A DNA stretch of 14,019 bases from the NCBI GenBank assembly GCA_035444405.1, contig DAOMOP010000101.1:1-14019 (forward strand), read 5' to 3'. The notes under the pieces were generated by a model. That model was given only the letters and a program-made list of their open reading frames with translations, was not told where the DNA came from and made no database searches. This stretch comes from DAOMOP01 sp035444405. GTDB taxonomy: Bacteria > Pseudomonadota > Gammaproteobacteria > Burkholderiales > Rhodocyclaceae. Below are positions 7,550 to 14,017 of the stretch, piece after piece (the first letter of the stretch is position 1; each line of letters begins with the position of its first letter). The position numbers and the translations under genes are program-made.

Positions 7550-7577
7550 GCGGCGGCGGGCCGAGCCCCGCTGCCGC
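7550..7577 (+). promoter_or_regulatory. Intercistronic hairpin between dctM and dctP
   Basis: GCGGCGGCGGG (7550-7560) can pair with CCCGCTGCCGC (7567-7577), an 11-bp stem with one G-U pair and a 6-nt loop. It is followed by TTGTT only, so it is not a convincing terminator. In this place it could block 3' exonucleases, act as a processing point or partly terminate, letting dctM and dctP be expressed at different levels. The GGAGG of dctP follows at 7601-7605. Confidence 0.45.
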
Positions 7578-7612
7578 TTGTTCCCATCCCCCCTCGAAGT
7601 GGAGGACGCACG

Positions 7613-8650
7613 ATGATCACCCTGAAGAAACTCGCCGTGACCGCGCTCACCGCCGGCGCGCTGATCGCCTCGCCCGCGTTCGCGCAGAAGACCATGCGTC
7701 TCGCGCACCTGAACCCGGACAGCCCGTTCGACAGCCACTCGGGGGCAATGGCCGCGGTGTTCAAGAGCCTGGGCGAGACCGGCACCAACGGCAGCATCAA
7801 GGTGCAGCTGTTCCCGAACGGCCAGCTCGGCAAGGACGACGAGGTGATCCAGCAGGTGCGTGACGGCATCGTCGAGTCGGCGATCTCGTCGGCCGGCGGG
7901 ATCGCCGCGCACTACAAGATGGTCGGCGTCTTCGACATGCCGTTCGCGTTTCCGGACATCGGCGTCGCGCACAAGGTGATCGACCTCGAGAGCGACTTCG
8001 GCCGCAAGTTCGCCGACGACCTGTCGGCCAAGACCGGCCTCAAGGTGCTCGGCCTGCTCGACAGCGGCGGCTTCTTCGCGATCAGCAACTCGAAGCGCCC
8101 GATCGCCACCGCCGGGGACCTGAACGGCCTGCGCATCCGCACGATGACGCTGCCCACCCACGAGGCCACCGTCAAGTCGCTCGGCGGCCAGCCCACCCCG
8201 CTGCCGTGGGCCGAGGTGTATACGGCGCTGCAGACGGGGGTCGCCGACGGGCAGATGAACCCGGTGCCGATCATCGCATTCGCGAAGTTCGACGAGGTGC
8301 AGAAATACCTGTCGATCACCAACCACGTGATCACGCCGTACATCTGGACGATGAACCAGGGCTTCTACGACAGCCTCAGCGAGGACGAGCGCAGCGTGAT
8401 CGACACCGCGGCGCAGGTGGCCGTCGATGCCGGCCGCGGCATCTCGCGCATCATCGAGGCCTCGGCCGACAAGGGCCTGCCCAGGCTCGGCAAGCGCATG
8501 GCGATCAACGCGATTCCTCCGGCCGAGCTCGAGAAGTTCGCGACCGCCGCGCAGCCGGCGGTGCGCAAGGTGATCGAGGAGCAGCTCGGCGCCGAAGGCA
8601 TCGAGATGCTCGACGCGATGCTCGCCAACATCGAGAAGGTTCGCGACTAA
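7613..8650 (+). CDS. TRAP transporter substrate-binding protein (DctP-like), periplasmic
   Basis: A 345-residue solute-binding protein. The ATG at 7613 has GGAGG 7 nt upstream and gives a classical signal peptide: MITLKK, a hydrophobic core, and a probable cleavage after AFA at residue 24, just before QKTMRLAH. Family landmarks are FPNGQLGKDDEVIQQVRDGI (about 67-86) and DLNGLRIRTM (169-178). R176 in the latter is the position of the conserved arginine that salt-bridges the ligand carboxylate in DctP proteins, so a carboxylate substrate is likely. WAEVYTALQTGVADGQMNP follows at about 199-217. Gene order Q-M-P, with the binding protein last and a hairpin on each side of its gene, suggests separate control of its abundance. 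Neighbouring enzymes point to a ureido or diamino acid ligand; that is inference. Confidence 0.95.
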   Translation: MITLKKLAVTALTAGALIASPAFAQKTMRLAHLNPDSPFDSHSGAMAAVFKSLGETGTNGSIKVQLFPNGQLGKDDEVIQQVRDGIVESAISSAGGIAAHYKMVGVFDMPFAFPDIGVAHKVIDLESDFGRKFADDLSAKTGLKVLGLLDSGGFFAISNSKRPIATAGDLNGLRIRTMTLPTHEATVKSLGGQPTPLPWAEVYTALQTGVADGQMNPVPIIAFAKFDEVQKYLSITNHVITPYIWTMNQGFYDSLSEDERSVIDTAAQVAVDAGRGISRIIEASADKGLPRLGKRMAINAIPPAELEKFATAAQPAVRKVIEEQLGAEGIEMLDAMLANIEKVRD

Positions 8651-8656
8651 GACGAC

Positions 8657-8708
8657 GACGGCGCCGGCGCGTCGCGCGCATCGGAGCGTGCGATGTGCCG
8701 GCGCCGTC
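8657..8708 (+). promoter_or_regulatory. Very strong 23-bp stem-loop between dctP and the ammonia-lyase gene
   Basis: Positions 8657-8679 pair with 8686-8708 over 23 contiguous base pairs with three G-U pairs and a 6-nt loop. The outer 12 bp are perfect (GACGGCGCCGGC and GCCGGCGCCGTC). It begins 6 nt after the dctP stop and ends just before the AAGGA of the next gene. No T-run follows. Likely roles are protection of the dctP mRNA end or partial termination, as known downstream of abundant binding-protein genes. Confidence 0.6.
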
Positions 8709-8722
8709 AAGGACAGGGAAAC

Positions 8723-9949
8723 ATGACGACGATATTGACGGCCGACGGCCTCTCGGTCTTTCACAACCCCCGTGCGGCGGCGCCTGCCGAGCCGTACGGC
8801 GCGACGCGCGCGGCAATCCTCGACGAACAGGGTTTCGATGCCGCCGAGCGCGAGATCACGCAATGGCCCGGCTACGCGCCGACCGCGCTGCATGCGCTGC
8901 CCGCGCTCGCGGGCCGGCTCGGACTCGGCCGGCTGTGCTACAAGGACGAGAGCACGCGCTTCGGGCTCAAGAGCTTCAAGGCGCTCGGCGGCGCCTATGC
9001 GGTGTTCCGGCTGATCCAGAAGGCCGTCGCCGCACGCCACAACGGGCATGTGCCCGGTGCGGCGGAGATCCTGTCGGGGGCCTACCGCGACATCGTCTCG
9101 GCCCTCACCGTGACCTGCGCGACCGACGGCAACCACGGTCGCTCGGTGGCCTGGGGGGCGCAGTTGTTCGGCTGCCGCTGCGTGATCTACATCCACGCGA
9201 CGGTCAGCGACGGGCGGCGCGACGCGATCGCGCACTACGGCGCCGAGGTCGTGCGCGTGCCCGGCAACTACGACGACTCGGTGCGCCATGCCGCTGCCGA
9301 GGCCGAGCGCAACGGCTGGACGGTCGTGTCCGACACGACCTACGAGGGCTACCGCGACATTCCGATCGACGTCATGCACGGCTACGGCGTGATGTCGCGC
9401 GAGATCGTGCATGCGCTCGACGACGCGCCGCCGACCCATGTGATCGTGCAGGCCGGCGTCGGCGCGCTGGCCGCCTCGGTGTGTGCGAACTTCTGGCTCG
9501 CCTGGGGCGAGCGGCGGCCGCGCTTCATCGTCGTCGAGCCGCAGCAGGCCGACTGTTTGTTCGAGAGCGGCCGCGCCGGGCACCCGGTCGCGATCCACGG
9601 CGAGCTCGACACCGTGATGGCCGGGCTTGCGTGCGGCGAGGTGTCGCCGGTGGCGTGGGAGATCCTGCGCGACGGGGCCGATTTCTTCTCGACCGTCGCC
9701 GACCGCTTCGCGCTCGAGGCGATGCGCGTGTTCGCGCGGCCCGCCGGCACCGATCCGGCCATCGTCGCCGGCGAGACCGGCGGCAGTGGCCTCGCGCTGC
9801 TGCTCGCCGCCGCGGCCGACGCCGACATCTGGCACGCGCTCGGGCTGGGGCCGCACGCGCGCGTGCTGCTGATCGGCAGCGAAGGCGACACCGACCCGCA
9901 GATCTACCGCAACGTCGTCGGCCTGGACGCGGCGGAGGTGCTCGCGTGA
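8723..9949 (+). CDS. dpaL: Diaminopropionate ammonia-lyase (PLP fold type II)
   Basis: A 408-residue PLP enzyme close in length to E. coli YgeX (about 398). In the family, 2,3-diaminopropionate (D or L) is converted to pyruvate and two ammonia. The PLP lysine is K86 in RFGLKSFKALGG. D135 in TDGNHGRSVAWGAQLFG and D204 in SDTTYEGYRDIP match the catalytic aspartates known from Salmonella DpaL (Asp120, Asp189), with the same 69-residue spacing. The phosphate-binding loop is QAGVGALAASV near 260. The ATG at 8723 follows AAGGA by 9 nt; the in-frame ATG at 8693 lies inside the long hairpin and adds a non-homologous stretch, so it was rejected. The following genes encode carbamoylases, suggesting that N-carbamoyl-diaminopropionate feeds this enzyme. 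A relative with another amino-acid substrate cannot be excluded. Confidence 0.88.
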   Translation: MTTILTADGLSVFHNPRAAAPAEPYGATRAAILDEQGFDAAEREITQWPGYAPTALHALPALAGRLGLGRLCYKDESTRFGLKSFKALGGAYAVFRLIQKAVAARHNGHVPGAAEILSGAYRDIVSALTVTCATDGNHGRSVAWGAQLFGCRCVIYIHATVSDGRRDAIAHYGAEVVRVPGNYDDSVRHAAAEAERNGWTVVSDTTYEGYRDIPIDVMHGYGVMSREIVHALDDAPPTHVIVQAGVGALAASVCANFWLAWGERRPRFIVVEPQQADCLFESGRAGHPVAIHGELDTVMAGLACGEVSPVAWEILRDGADFFSTVADRFALEAMRVFARPAGTDPAIVAGETGGSGLALLLAAAADADIWHALGLGPHARVLLIGSEGDTDPQIYRNVVGLDAAEVLA

Positions 9950-10023
9950 GTACCCGCCGAACGAACGCGGCGCCCGTTTCCGGGCGAAGAATGTCGTACC
10001 GCGACAGGAGAGTGATCCAGTGA
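9946..10023 (+). CDS. Possible 25-codon linking ORF between the lyase and M20 genes
   Basis: A GTG at 9946 overlaps the lyase stop as GTGA, and the small frame ends in a TGA at 10021-10023 that overlaps the GTG start of the next gene, again as GTGA. The peptide would begin MSTRRTNAAPV and is basic with no family features. The double overlap could give translational coupling across the 70-nt gap, but a short open frame like this may arise by chance. It also covers a small hairpin, CGCCCG/CGGGCG with a TTTC loop (9971-9986). Confidence 0.2.
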   Translation: MSTRRTNAAPVSGRRMSYRDRRVIQ

Positions 10024-11257
10024 ATCTCACCGAGCTCAAACCCGACCGCGAGCGGCTGCTGGCGCGGCTCGACGCGCTCGCGCAGATCGGCCGCACCGAT
10101 GCCGGCGCATGTTGCCGCCTCGCGCTGACCGACGACGACCGCGCCGGCCGCGACCAGGTCGTCGCGTGGATGCGCGCGCTCGGCCTCGAGGTCGCGATCG
10201 ACCCGATCGGCAACGTGTTCGGCCTGCGGCGCGGCCGCCGGCCCGAGCTCGCACCGGTGATGACCGGCTCGCACATCGACACGGTGCGCACCGGCGGNNN
10301 NNNNNNNNNNNNNNNNNNNNNNNNNNNNNNNNNNNNNNNNNNNNNNNNNNNNNNNNNNNNNNNNNNNAGCGTGGGCTGGTCGTGGCGTTCTTCACCGACG
10401 AGGAGGGCGCGCGCTTTGCGCCCGACATGCTCGGCTCGCTGGTGTACGTCGGCGGCATGGCGCTCGACGAGGCACGCGCGGTGCGCGCGATCGACGGCGC
10501 CGTGCTCGGCGACGAGCTCGCGCGCATCGGCTACGCCGGCGCTGCGCCGCTCGGCTGCCACCGCCCGGCCGCCTTCGTCGAGCTGCACGTCGAGCAGGGT
10601 CCCGTGCTCGATGCCGAAGGCATCACGATCGGGGCCGTCGAGGACCTGCAGGGGATCTCGTGGCAGGAGCTCACGATCGTCGGGCAGTCCAACCATGCCG
10701 GCACGACGCCGATGCGGATGCGCCACGACGCCGGCTACGCGGCCGCCGCGGTCGCGACCTTCGTGCGTGGGCTCGCGCGCGAGATGGGCGGCAGCCAGGT
10801 CGCCACCGTCGGCAAGATCGACCTCGCACCGAACCTGATCAACGTGATCGCCGCGCGCGCGACGCTGACCGTGGACTTGCGCAACACCGACGAAGCGCTG
10901 CTGCGAGAGGCCGAGGGACGTCTCGCGGCCTTCCTCGCCGAGCTCGCCGCTGCCGAAGGCGCCAGCGCGAGCACGCGCAGGCTCGCGCGCTTCGAGCCGG
11001 TGCGCTTCGATGCGCGCGTGGTCGCGCGCATCGAAGCGGTTGCCTCACGCCTGGGCCTTTCGCACCGGCGCATGACCTCCGGCGCCGGCCACGACGCGCA
11101 GATGCTTGCGCGCATCTGCCCGACCGCGATGATCTTCGTGCCCAGCGTCGGCGGCATCAGCCACAACCCGGCCGAGCACACCGCGCCCGACGATCTGGTC
11201 GCCGGCGCGACGGTGCTGCTCCACACCCTCGTCGAACTCTCGAATCAGGATCTCTGA
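10020..11257 (+). CDS. M20 family Zn-dependent amidohydrolase, N-carbamoyl-L-amino-acid hydrolase / allantoate amidohydrolase type (interrupted by assembly gap)
   Basis: The gene starts at a GTG with AGGAG about 11 nt upstream and ends at 11257. The family hydrolyses N-carbamoyl-L-amino acids (or related ureides) to amino acid, CO2 and ammonia with two metal ions. Seen motifs: TGSHIDTVRTGG (metal His, H85) before the gap, then FFTDEEGARF, ELHVEQGPVLD, the substrate/dimer segment SNHAGTTPMRMRHDA, GAGHDAQ and GGISHNPAEHT with the last metal His. The N run at 10298-10367 removes the YDG segment with a bridging Asp. Frames on either side disagree, which is explained if the true gap length leaves remainder 2 on division by 3 instead of 70; about 25-28 residues are missing by family comparison. 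I read it as an intact gene. It lies 3 nt before the D-carbamoylase, clearly co-transcribed. Confidence 0.88.
10298..10367. other. Assembly gap (70 N) inside the M20 amidohydrolase gene
   Basis: Seventy N characters interrupt the gene right after TGSHIDTVRTGG. Coding resumes with RGLVVAFFTDEEG in a different phase. The family has about 25-28 residues between these two motifs, so the real missing length is probably nearer 75-85 nt. Confidence 0.97.
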
Positions 11258-11260
11258 ACC

Positions 11261-12199
11261 ATGTCCCGCATCGTCACCGTCGGGGCCGCCCAGCTCGGCC
11301 CGATCGCCCGCAGCGACACCCGCAAAGAGGTCGTCGCGCGTCTCGTCGACCTGCTCACGCAGGCACGCGCGCACGGCTGCGACCTCGCCGTATTCCCCGA
11401 GCTCGCGCTGACGACGTTCTTCCCGCGCTGGTATTTCGAGCGCCAGGAGGACGTCGATGCGTTCTTCGAGCGCGAGATGCCGGGGCCCGACACGCAGCCG
11501 CTGTTCGACGCGGCGCGCCGGCTCGGCGTCGGCTTCTACCTCGGCTACGCCGAGCTCGCCCAGGAGGAGGGGCGCACGCGCCGCTTCAACACCGCCATCC
11601 TCGTCGACCAGGGCGGCCAGATCGTCGGCAAGTACCGCAAGGTGCACCTGCCCGGCCATGCCGAGCACGAGCCGTGGCGGCGTTTCCAGCATCTGGAAAA
11701 GCGCTACTTCGAGACCGGCAACCTCGGCTTTCCGGTGTTTCGTGCCTTCGACGGCATCATCGGCATGGCCATCTGCAACGACCGGCGCTGGCCCGAAACC
11801 TACCGCATGATGGGCCTGCAGGCGGTCGAGATGGTGCTGATCGGCTACAACACGCCGGTGCACAACCCGCCCGCGCCCGAGCACGACAACCTGTCGCACT
11901 TCCACAACGAGCTGGTGATGCAGGCCGGCGCGTACCAGAACGGCAGCTGGGTGGTCGGCGTCGCGAAGGCCGGCGTCGAGGAGGGGGTCGAGCAGATCGG
12001 CAACTCGATCGTCGTCGCGCCGTCGGGCGAGATCGTCGCGGCGTGCTCGACGCAGGGCGATGAGCTGGCGATCGCGCGCTGCGACCTCGACCTGACGCGC
12101 TCGTACAAGAGCTCGGTGTTCAACTTCGAGAGGCACCGCGAGCCGCAGGCCTACGGCCTGATCGTCGAGCGCAAGGGCGCGGTGCCGCCGCCGCTGTGA
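11261..12199 (+). CDS. N-carbamoyl-D-amino-acid hydrolase (nitrilase superfamily)
   Basis: A 312-residue carbon-nitrogen hydrolase very like the Agrobacterium D-carbamoylase (about 304 residues), which cleaves N-carbamoyl-D-amino acids to D-amino acid, CO2 and ammonia in the cytoplasm. The catalytic triad has the same numbering: E47 in FPELAL, K127 in GKYRKVHLPGH and C172 in AICNDRRWPE. The substrate-binding residues H144 (FQHLEKRYFE) and R175/R176 are also kept, as are ELALTTFFPRW and GYNTPVHNPP. The ATG is 3 nt after the M20 stop with AGGA 10 nt upstream. Pairing with an L-type carbamoylase and a lyase known to accept both enantiomers of diaminopropionate suggests the unit handles a racemic or D-configured ureido acid. 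It is the last gene of the cluster and converges on trxC. Confidence 0.92.
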   Translation: MSRIVTVGAAQLGPIARSDTRKEVVARLVDLLTQARAHGCDLAVFPELALTTFFPRWYFERQEDVDAFFEREMPGPDTQPLFDAARRLGVGFYLGYAELAQEEGRTRRFNTAILVDQGGQIVGKYRKVHLPGHAEHEPWRRFQHLEKRYFETGNLGFPVFRAFDGIIGMAICNDRRWPETYRMMGLQAVEMVLIGYNTPVHNPPAPEHDNLSHFHNELVMQAGAYQNGSWVVGVAKAGVEEGVEQIGNSIVVAPSGEIVAACSTQGDELAIARCDLDLTRSYKSSVFNFERHREPQAYGLIVERKGAVPPPL

Positions 12200-12226
12200 T
12201 GCCGCGCCGGCGGCCGCGCGTCGTGC

Positions 12227-12632
12227 TCAGCGCAGCTGGCTGCGCACCCACTGCACGATCGTCGCGGCGGGCAGCGCGCCCNNNNNNNNNNNNNNNNNNN
12301 NNNNNNNNNNNNNNNNNNNNNNNNNNNGCCTCTTCGGTGTTGACCTTGGCGAGCCGCAGCTGCGGCTCGAGCGTGCGCGCGGCCGCTTCGAAGGCCGGCG
12401 CCATCGTGCGGCACGGGCCGCACCACGGCGCCCAGAAATCCACCAGCAGCGGCACGTCGCCGCGCCCCGCATGGATGTCGAAGTGGCCGGCGTCGTCGAG
12501 CGCGAGCGGATGGCCGGTGAACAGCGCGCCGTGACACTTGCCGCAGCTCGGCTGCTCGCCGAGGCGGCTCGCCGGCACGCGGTTGAGCGCATGGCAATGG
12601 GGGCAGGGGACGATCAGGCTGTCGGCGGACAT
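12227..12632 (-). CDS. trxC: Thioredoxin 2 with N-terminal zinc-binding domain (interrupted by assembly gap)
   Basis: Read leftwards from the ATG at 12632, which has GGAG about 8 nt upstream. The protein begins MSADSLIVPC and has two CxxC pairs (C10/C13 in CPHC, C30/C33 in CGKC), the zinc-binding domain that separates thioredoxin 2 from thioredoxin 1. The active site is FWAPWCGPC (C71/C74), followed by KVNTEE. An N run at 12282-12327 removes the middle, including the expected IPT cis-proline. The end, GALPAATIVQWVRSQLR, resumes in another phase and stops at 12227, as expected for a C-terminal helix. Frames agree if the true gap is a multiple of 3; comparison suggests about 84 nt rather than 46. 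Role: reduction of disulfides in the cytoplasm, often under oxidative stress. It appears unrelated to the catabolic cluster, with which it converges at 27 nt. Confidence 0.92.
12282..12327. other. Assembly gap (46 N) inside trxC
   Basis: Forty-six N characters split trxC between NTEE and GALPAATIV. The coding phase changes across it, which a true length divisible by 3 would correct. Confidence 0.97.
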
Positions 12633-12692
12633 CGTGCGCTCCGGGAGTGAAGGGGGCGGGCCGTCGGCAGCTTCGCGCGCGACCACCTTCGC

Positions 12693-12720
12693 TAGATATG
12701 GGCGCCGTCGCCGGGATCAA
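12693..12720 (-). promoter_or_regulatory. Candidate trxC promoter
   Basis: On the minus strand TTGATC (12720-12715) and TATCTA (12698-12693) are separated by 16 bp, about 60 nt before the trxC start. The -35 matches 4 of 6 and the -10 matches 3 of 6 positions. The -35 lies inside the inverted repeat 12707-12735. Confidence 0.3.
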
Positions 12721-12735
12721 GGTGGTCCCGGCGAC
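12707..12735. repeat. Inverted repeat 1 in the trxC/DUF4383 divergent region
   Basis: GTCGCCGGGA (12707-12716) and TCCCGGCGAC (12726-12735) are perfect reverse complements. As RNA the stem extends to 13 bp with one wobble and a 3-nt loop. It overlaps the candidate -35 of trxC, so an operator is possible. Confidence 0.5.
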
Positions 12736-12801
12736 CATTCGGCCCGACTGGCGGGCGATGCGGCGAGACCGTCGCAGCGGGCGGAGGCATGCCGTCGGCG
12801 G

Positions 12802-12832
12802 GCGGTGTGCGCGAACAATTCGCGCACACCGC
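12802..12832. repeat. Inverted repeat 2: perfect 14-bp palindrome in the trxC/DUF4383 divergent region
   Basis: GCGGTGTGCGCGAA (12802-12815) and TTCGCGCACACCGC (12819-12832) are exact reverse complements with only CAA between. It sits about 150 nt before the DUF4383 start and 170 nt before the trxC start. No T-run lies on either side and no gene ends here, so an operator or a structured-RNA element is more likely than a terminator. Confidence 0.6.
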
Positions 12833-12982
12833 AGTCCACGAACTCGAGTGCGTACATCGTGCCCGCCCGATATGCGCGCGGAGCGCGGGCCGGTGTGTCC
12901 GGTGCCGGGGAAAGGCCCGGCGGTCCTGGCGCATCGCACGACGCGACACTTCGACTTCCCGACCCCTGTGAGGAGAGGCGAC

Positions 12983-13390
12983 ATGCTCAAACCTGCGGCG
13001 ATGATCTTCGGTGCCCTGCTGGTGCTGCTCGGGCTGGCCGGTTTCGTGCCGGTCGTCACGATCCCGGCCACCGATGGCGATTACGGACTGTTGCTAGGCG
13101 CGTTTGCGGTCGATCCGGCGCAAAACGTGGCGCACATCGTCACCGGCGCGGGCGCGCTCGGCGTCGGCGCGTGGGGCCAGGACGCGAGCCGCCTCTACTT
13201 TCGCGTGGTCGGCGTGCTGTACGCCCTGCTGGCGGTAATCGGCTTCGGCGTCGGCACCGGAACGCTGTTCGGCATGGCGCACAACACCGCGGACGCGTTC
13301 CTGCACCTATTCTTCGCGCTCGCCACCTTGTCGCTCGGCTTCACCTTGCGCCCGCGCGGCGGCAGCCGGCACGGGCATCATCCGGCCTGA
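12983..13390 (+). CDS. DUF4383 family small membrane protein
   Basis: A 135-residue protein with four predicted transmembrane helices at about residues 5-27, 47-64, 70-90 and 103-121, and a short basic His-containing tail (RGGSRHGHHPA). The features NVAHIVTGAGALGVGAW and NTADAFLHLFFAL, with a conserved N..H near the start of helices 2 and 4, resemble DUF4383, a small membrane family with no known function. The ATG at 12983 follows AGGAGAGG by 4 nt; frame upstream is open but not protein-like. It stands alone: trxC is divergent and the HAD phosphatase gene converges with a 15-nt gap. No role can be inferred from context. Confidence 0.75.
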   Translation: MLKPAAMIFGALLVLLGLAGFVPVVTIPATDGDYGLLLGAFAVDPAQNVAHIVTGAGALGVGAWGQDASRLYFRVVGVLYALLAVIGFGVGTGTLFGMAHNTADAFLHLFFALATLSLGFTLRPRGGSRHGHHPA

Positions 13391-13405
13391 AGCGGGGGGC
13401 GGCGA

Positions 13406-14017
13406 TCAGCCACCCGCCGTCGCATGCCACAGGCGCAGCTGCTCGAGCGAGAGCGGCTCGCCCTGCGGCAGCACCATGCGCGCGCCGTCGAAGCGCTCGT
13501 CGGCCGTGTAGTCGCTCACCGTGATCACGGTCGGAATGCCGGCGGCGAGGCTGGCCGCCAGGCCGTGGGCAGAGTCCTCGACGGCCAGGCAGTCGTGGGC
13601 CGGCAGGTCGAGCGCCTGCAGCGTCCACAGGTACAGGTCGGGGGCGGGCTTCTTGGCGGTGACGTCCTCGCCCGATGCGATGACGTCGAACCACTTGTCC
13701 GCTTCCGGGCCGAGGTTGGCGCGCAACAGGCCGACGACGTTGGCGCGCTTCGAGCTCGACGCGATCGCCAGGCGCAGCCCGTCGGTTCGTGCGTCGCAGA
13801 TCAGCTGGCCGAGATCGGCGCGCAGCGGAATCGCGCGTGCCGCGAGCAGACGCTGGTAGTTGCGCGTCTTGATCTCGTGCACGCGCTGCAGCAGCGCTTC
13901 GAAGTCGGGCCGCGCGGAGGTCGCCGGGTCGTGATGCTCGGCGTAGTGGCGGATGCGCTCGCGTCCGCCGGCGATGTCGAGCAGGCTGCCGTAGAAGGCC
14001 TCGTCCCAGTGCCACGA
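13406..14017 (-). CDS. HAD superfamily phosphatase, CbbY-like (N-terminus cut by window edge)
   Basis: The frame reads leftwards from the right edge and ends at a TGA at 13406, giving 203 visible residues. The first visible part, SWHWDEAFYGSLLDIAGGRERIRHYAE, belongs to the cap region and is typical of CbbY-type enzymes. HAD motif II is IASSSKR, motif III is the Lys in TAKKPAPDLYLWTLQAL, and motif IV is CLAVEDSAHG; the nucleophile DxD motif I lies outside the window, with roughly 30-40 residues missing. CbbY of autotrophs dephosphorylates xylulose-1,5-bisphosphate, a Rubisco inhibitor, and many relatives act on other sugar phosphates. No Calvin-cycle genes are visible here, so the specific substrate is left open. 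An internal ATG at 13882 would discard conserved cap residues and is not the start. Confidence 0.88.
   Translation of the reverse strand, partial: SWHWDEAFYGSLLDIAGGRERIRHYAEHHDPATSARPDFEALLQRVHEIKTRNYQRLLAARAIPLRADLGQLICDARTDGLRLAIASSSKRANVVGLLRANLGPEADKWFDVIASGEDVTAKKPAPDLYLWTLQALDLPAHDCLAVEDSAHGLAASLAAGIPTVITVSDYTADERFDGARMVLPQGEPLSLEQLRLWHATAGG

Larger units (their letters stand above)
12633..12982. other. Divergent intergenic region between trxC and the DUF4383 gene
   Basis: About 350 nt without a believable gene: translations here are Arg-rich and featureless. It holds the candidate trxC promoter and the two inverted repeats listed separately. A Shine-Dalgarno, AGGAGAGG at about 12971-12978, precedes the DUF4383 start. 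I see no clear promoter for the plus-strand gene. Confidence 0.5.

Noticed and set aside
8693..8722. Alternative ATG start of the diaminopropionate ammonia-lyase
   Set aside because: It lies within the 23-bp hairpin and adds an Arg-rich stretch unlike the family; the ATG at 8723 has AAGGA at good spacing.
7379..10726. Very long minus-strand open frame across dctM, dctP, dpaL and the M20 gene
   Set aside because: It is antisense to well-supported genes, is rich in Arg, His, Asp and Gly as expected for the complement of GC-rich codons, spans an N run, and shows no family motif.
10020..11257. M20 hydrolase gene as a frameshifted pseudogene
   Set aside because: The phase change coincides exactly with the N run, and all motifs on both sides are intact.
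12201..12214. Hairpin between the convergent D-carbamoylase and trxC genes
   Set aside because: GCCGC/GCGGC gives only a 5-bp stem with no T-run; likely chance in GC-rich sequence.
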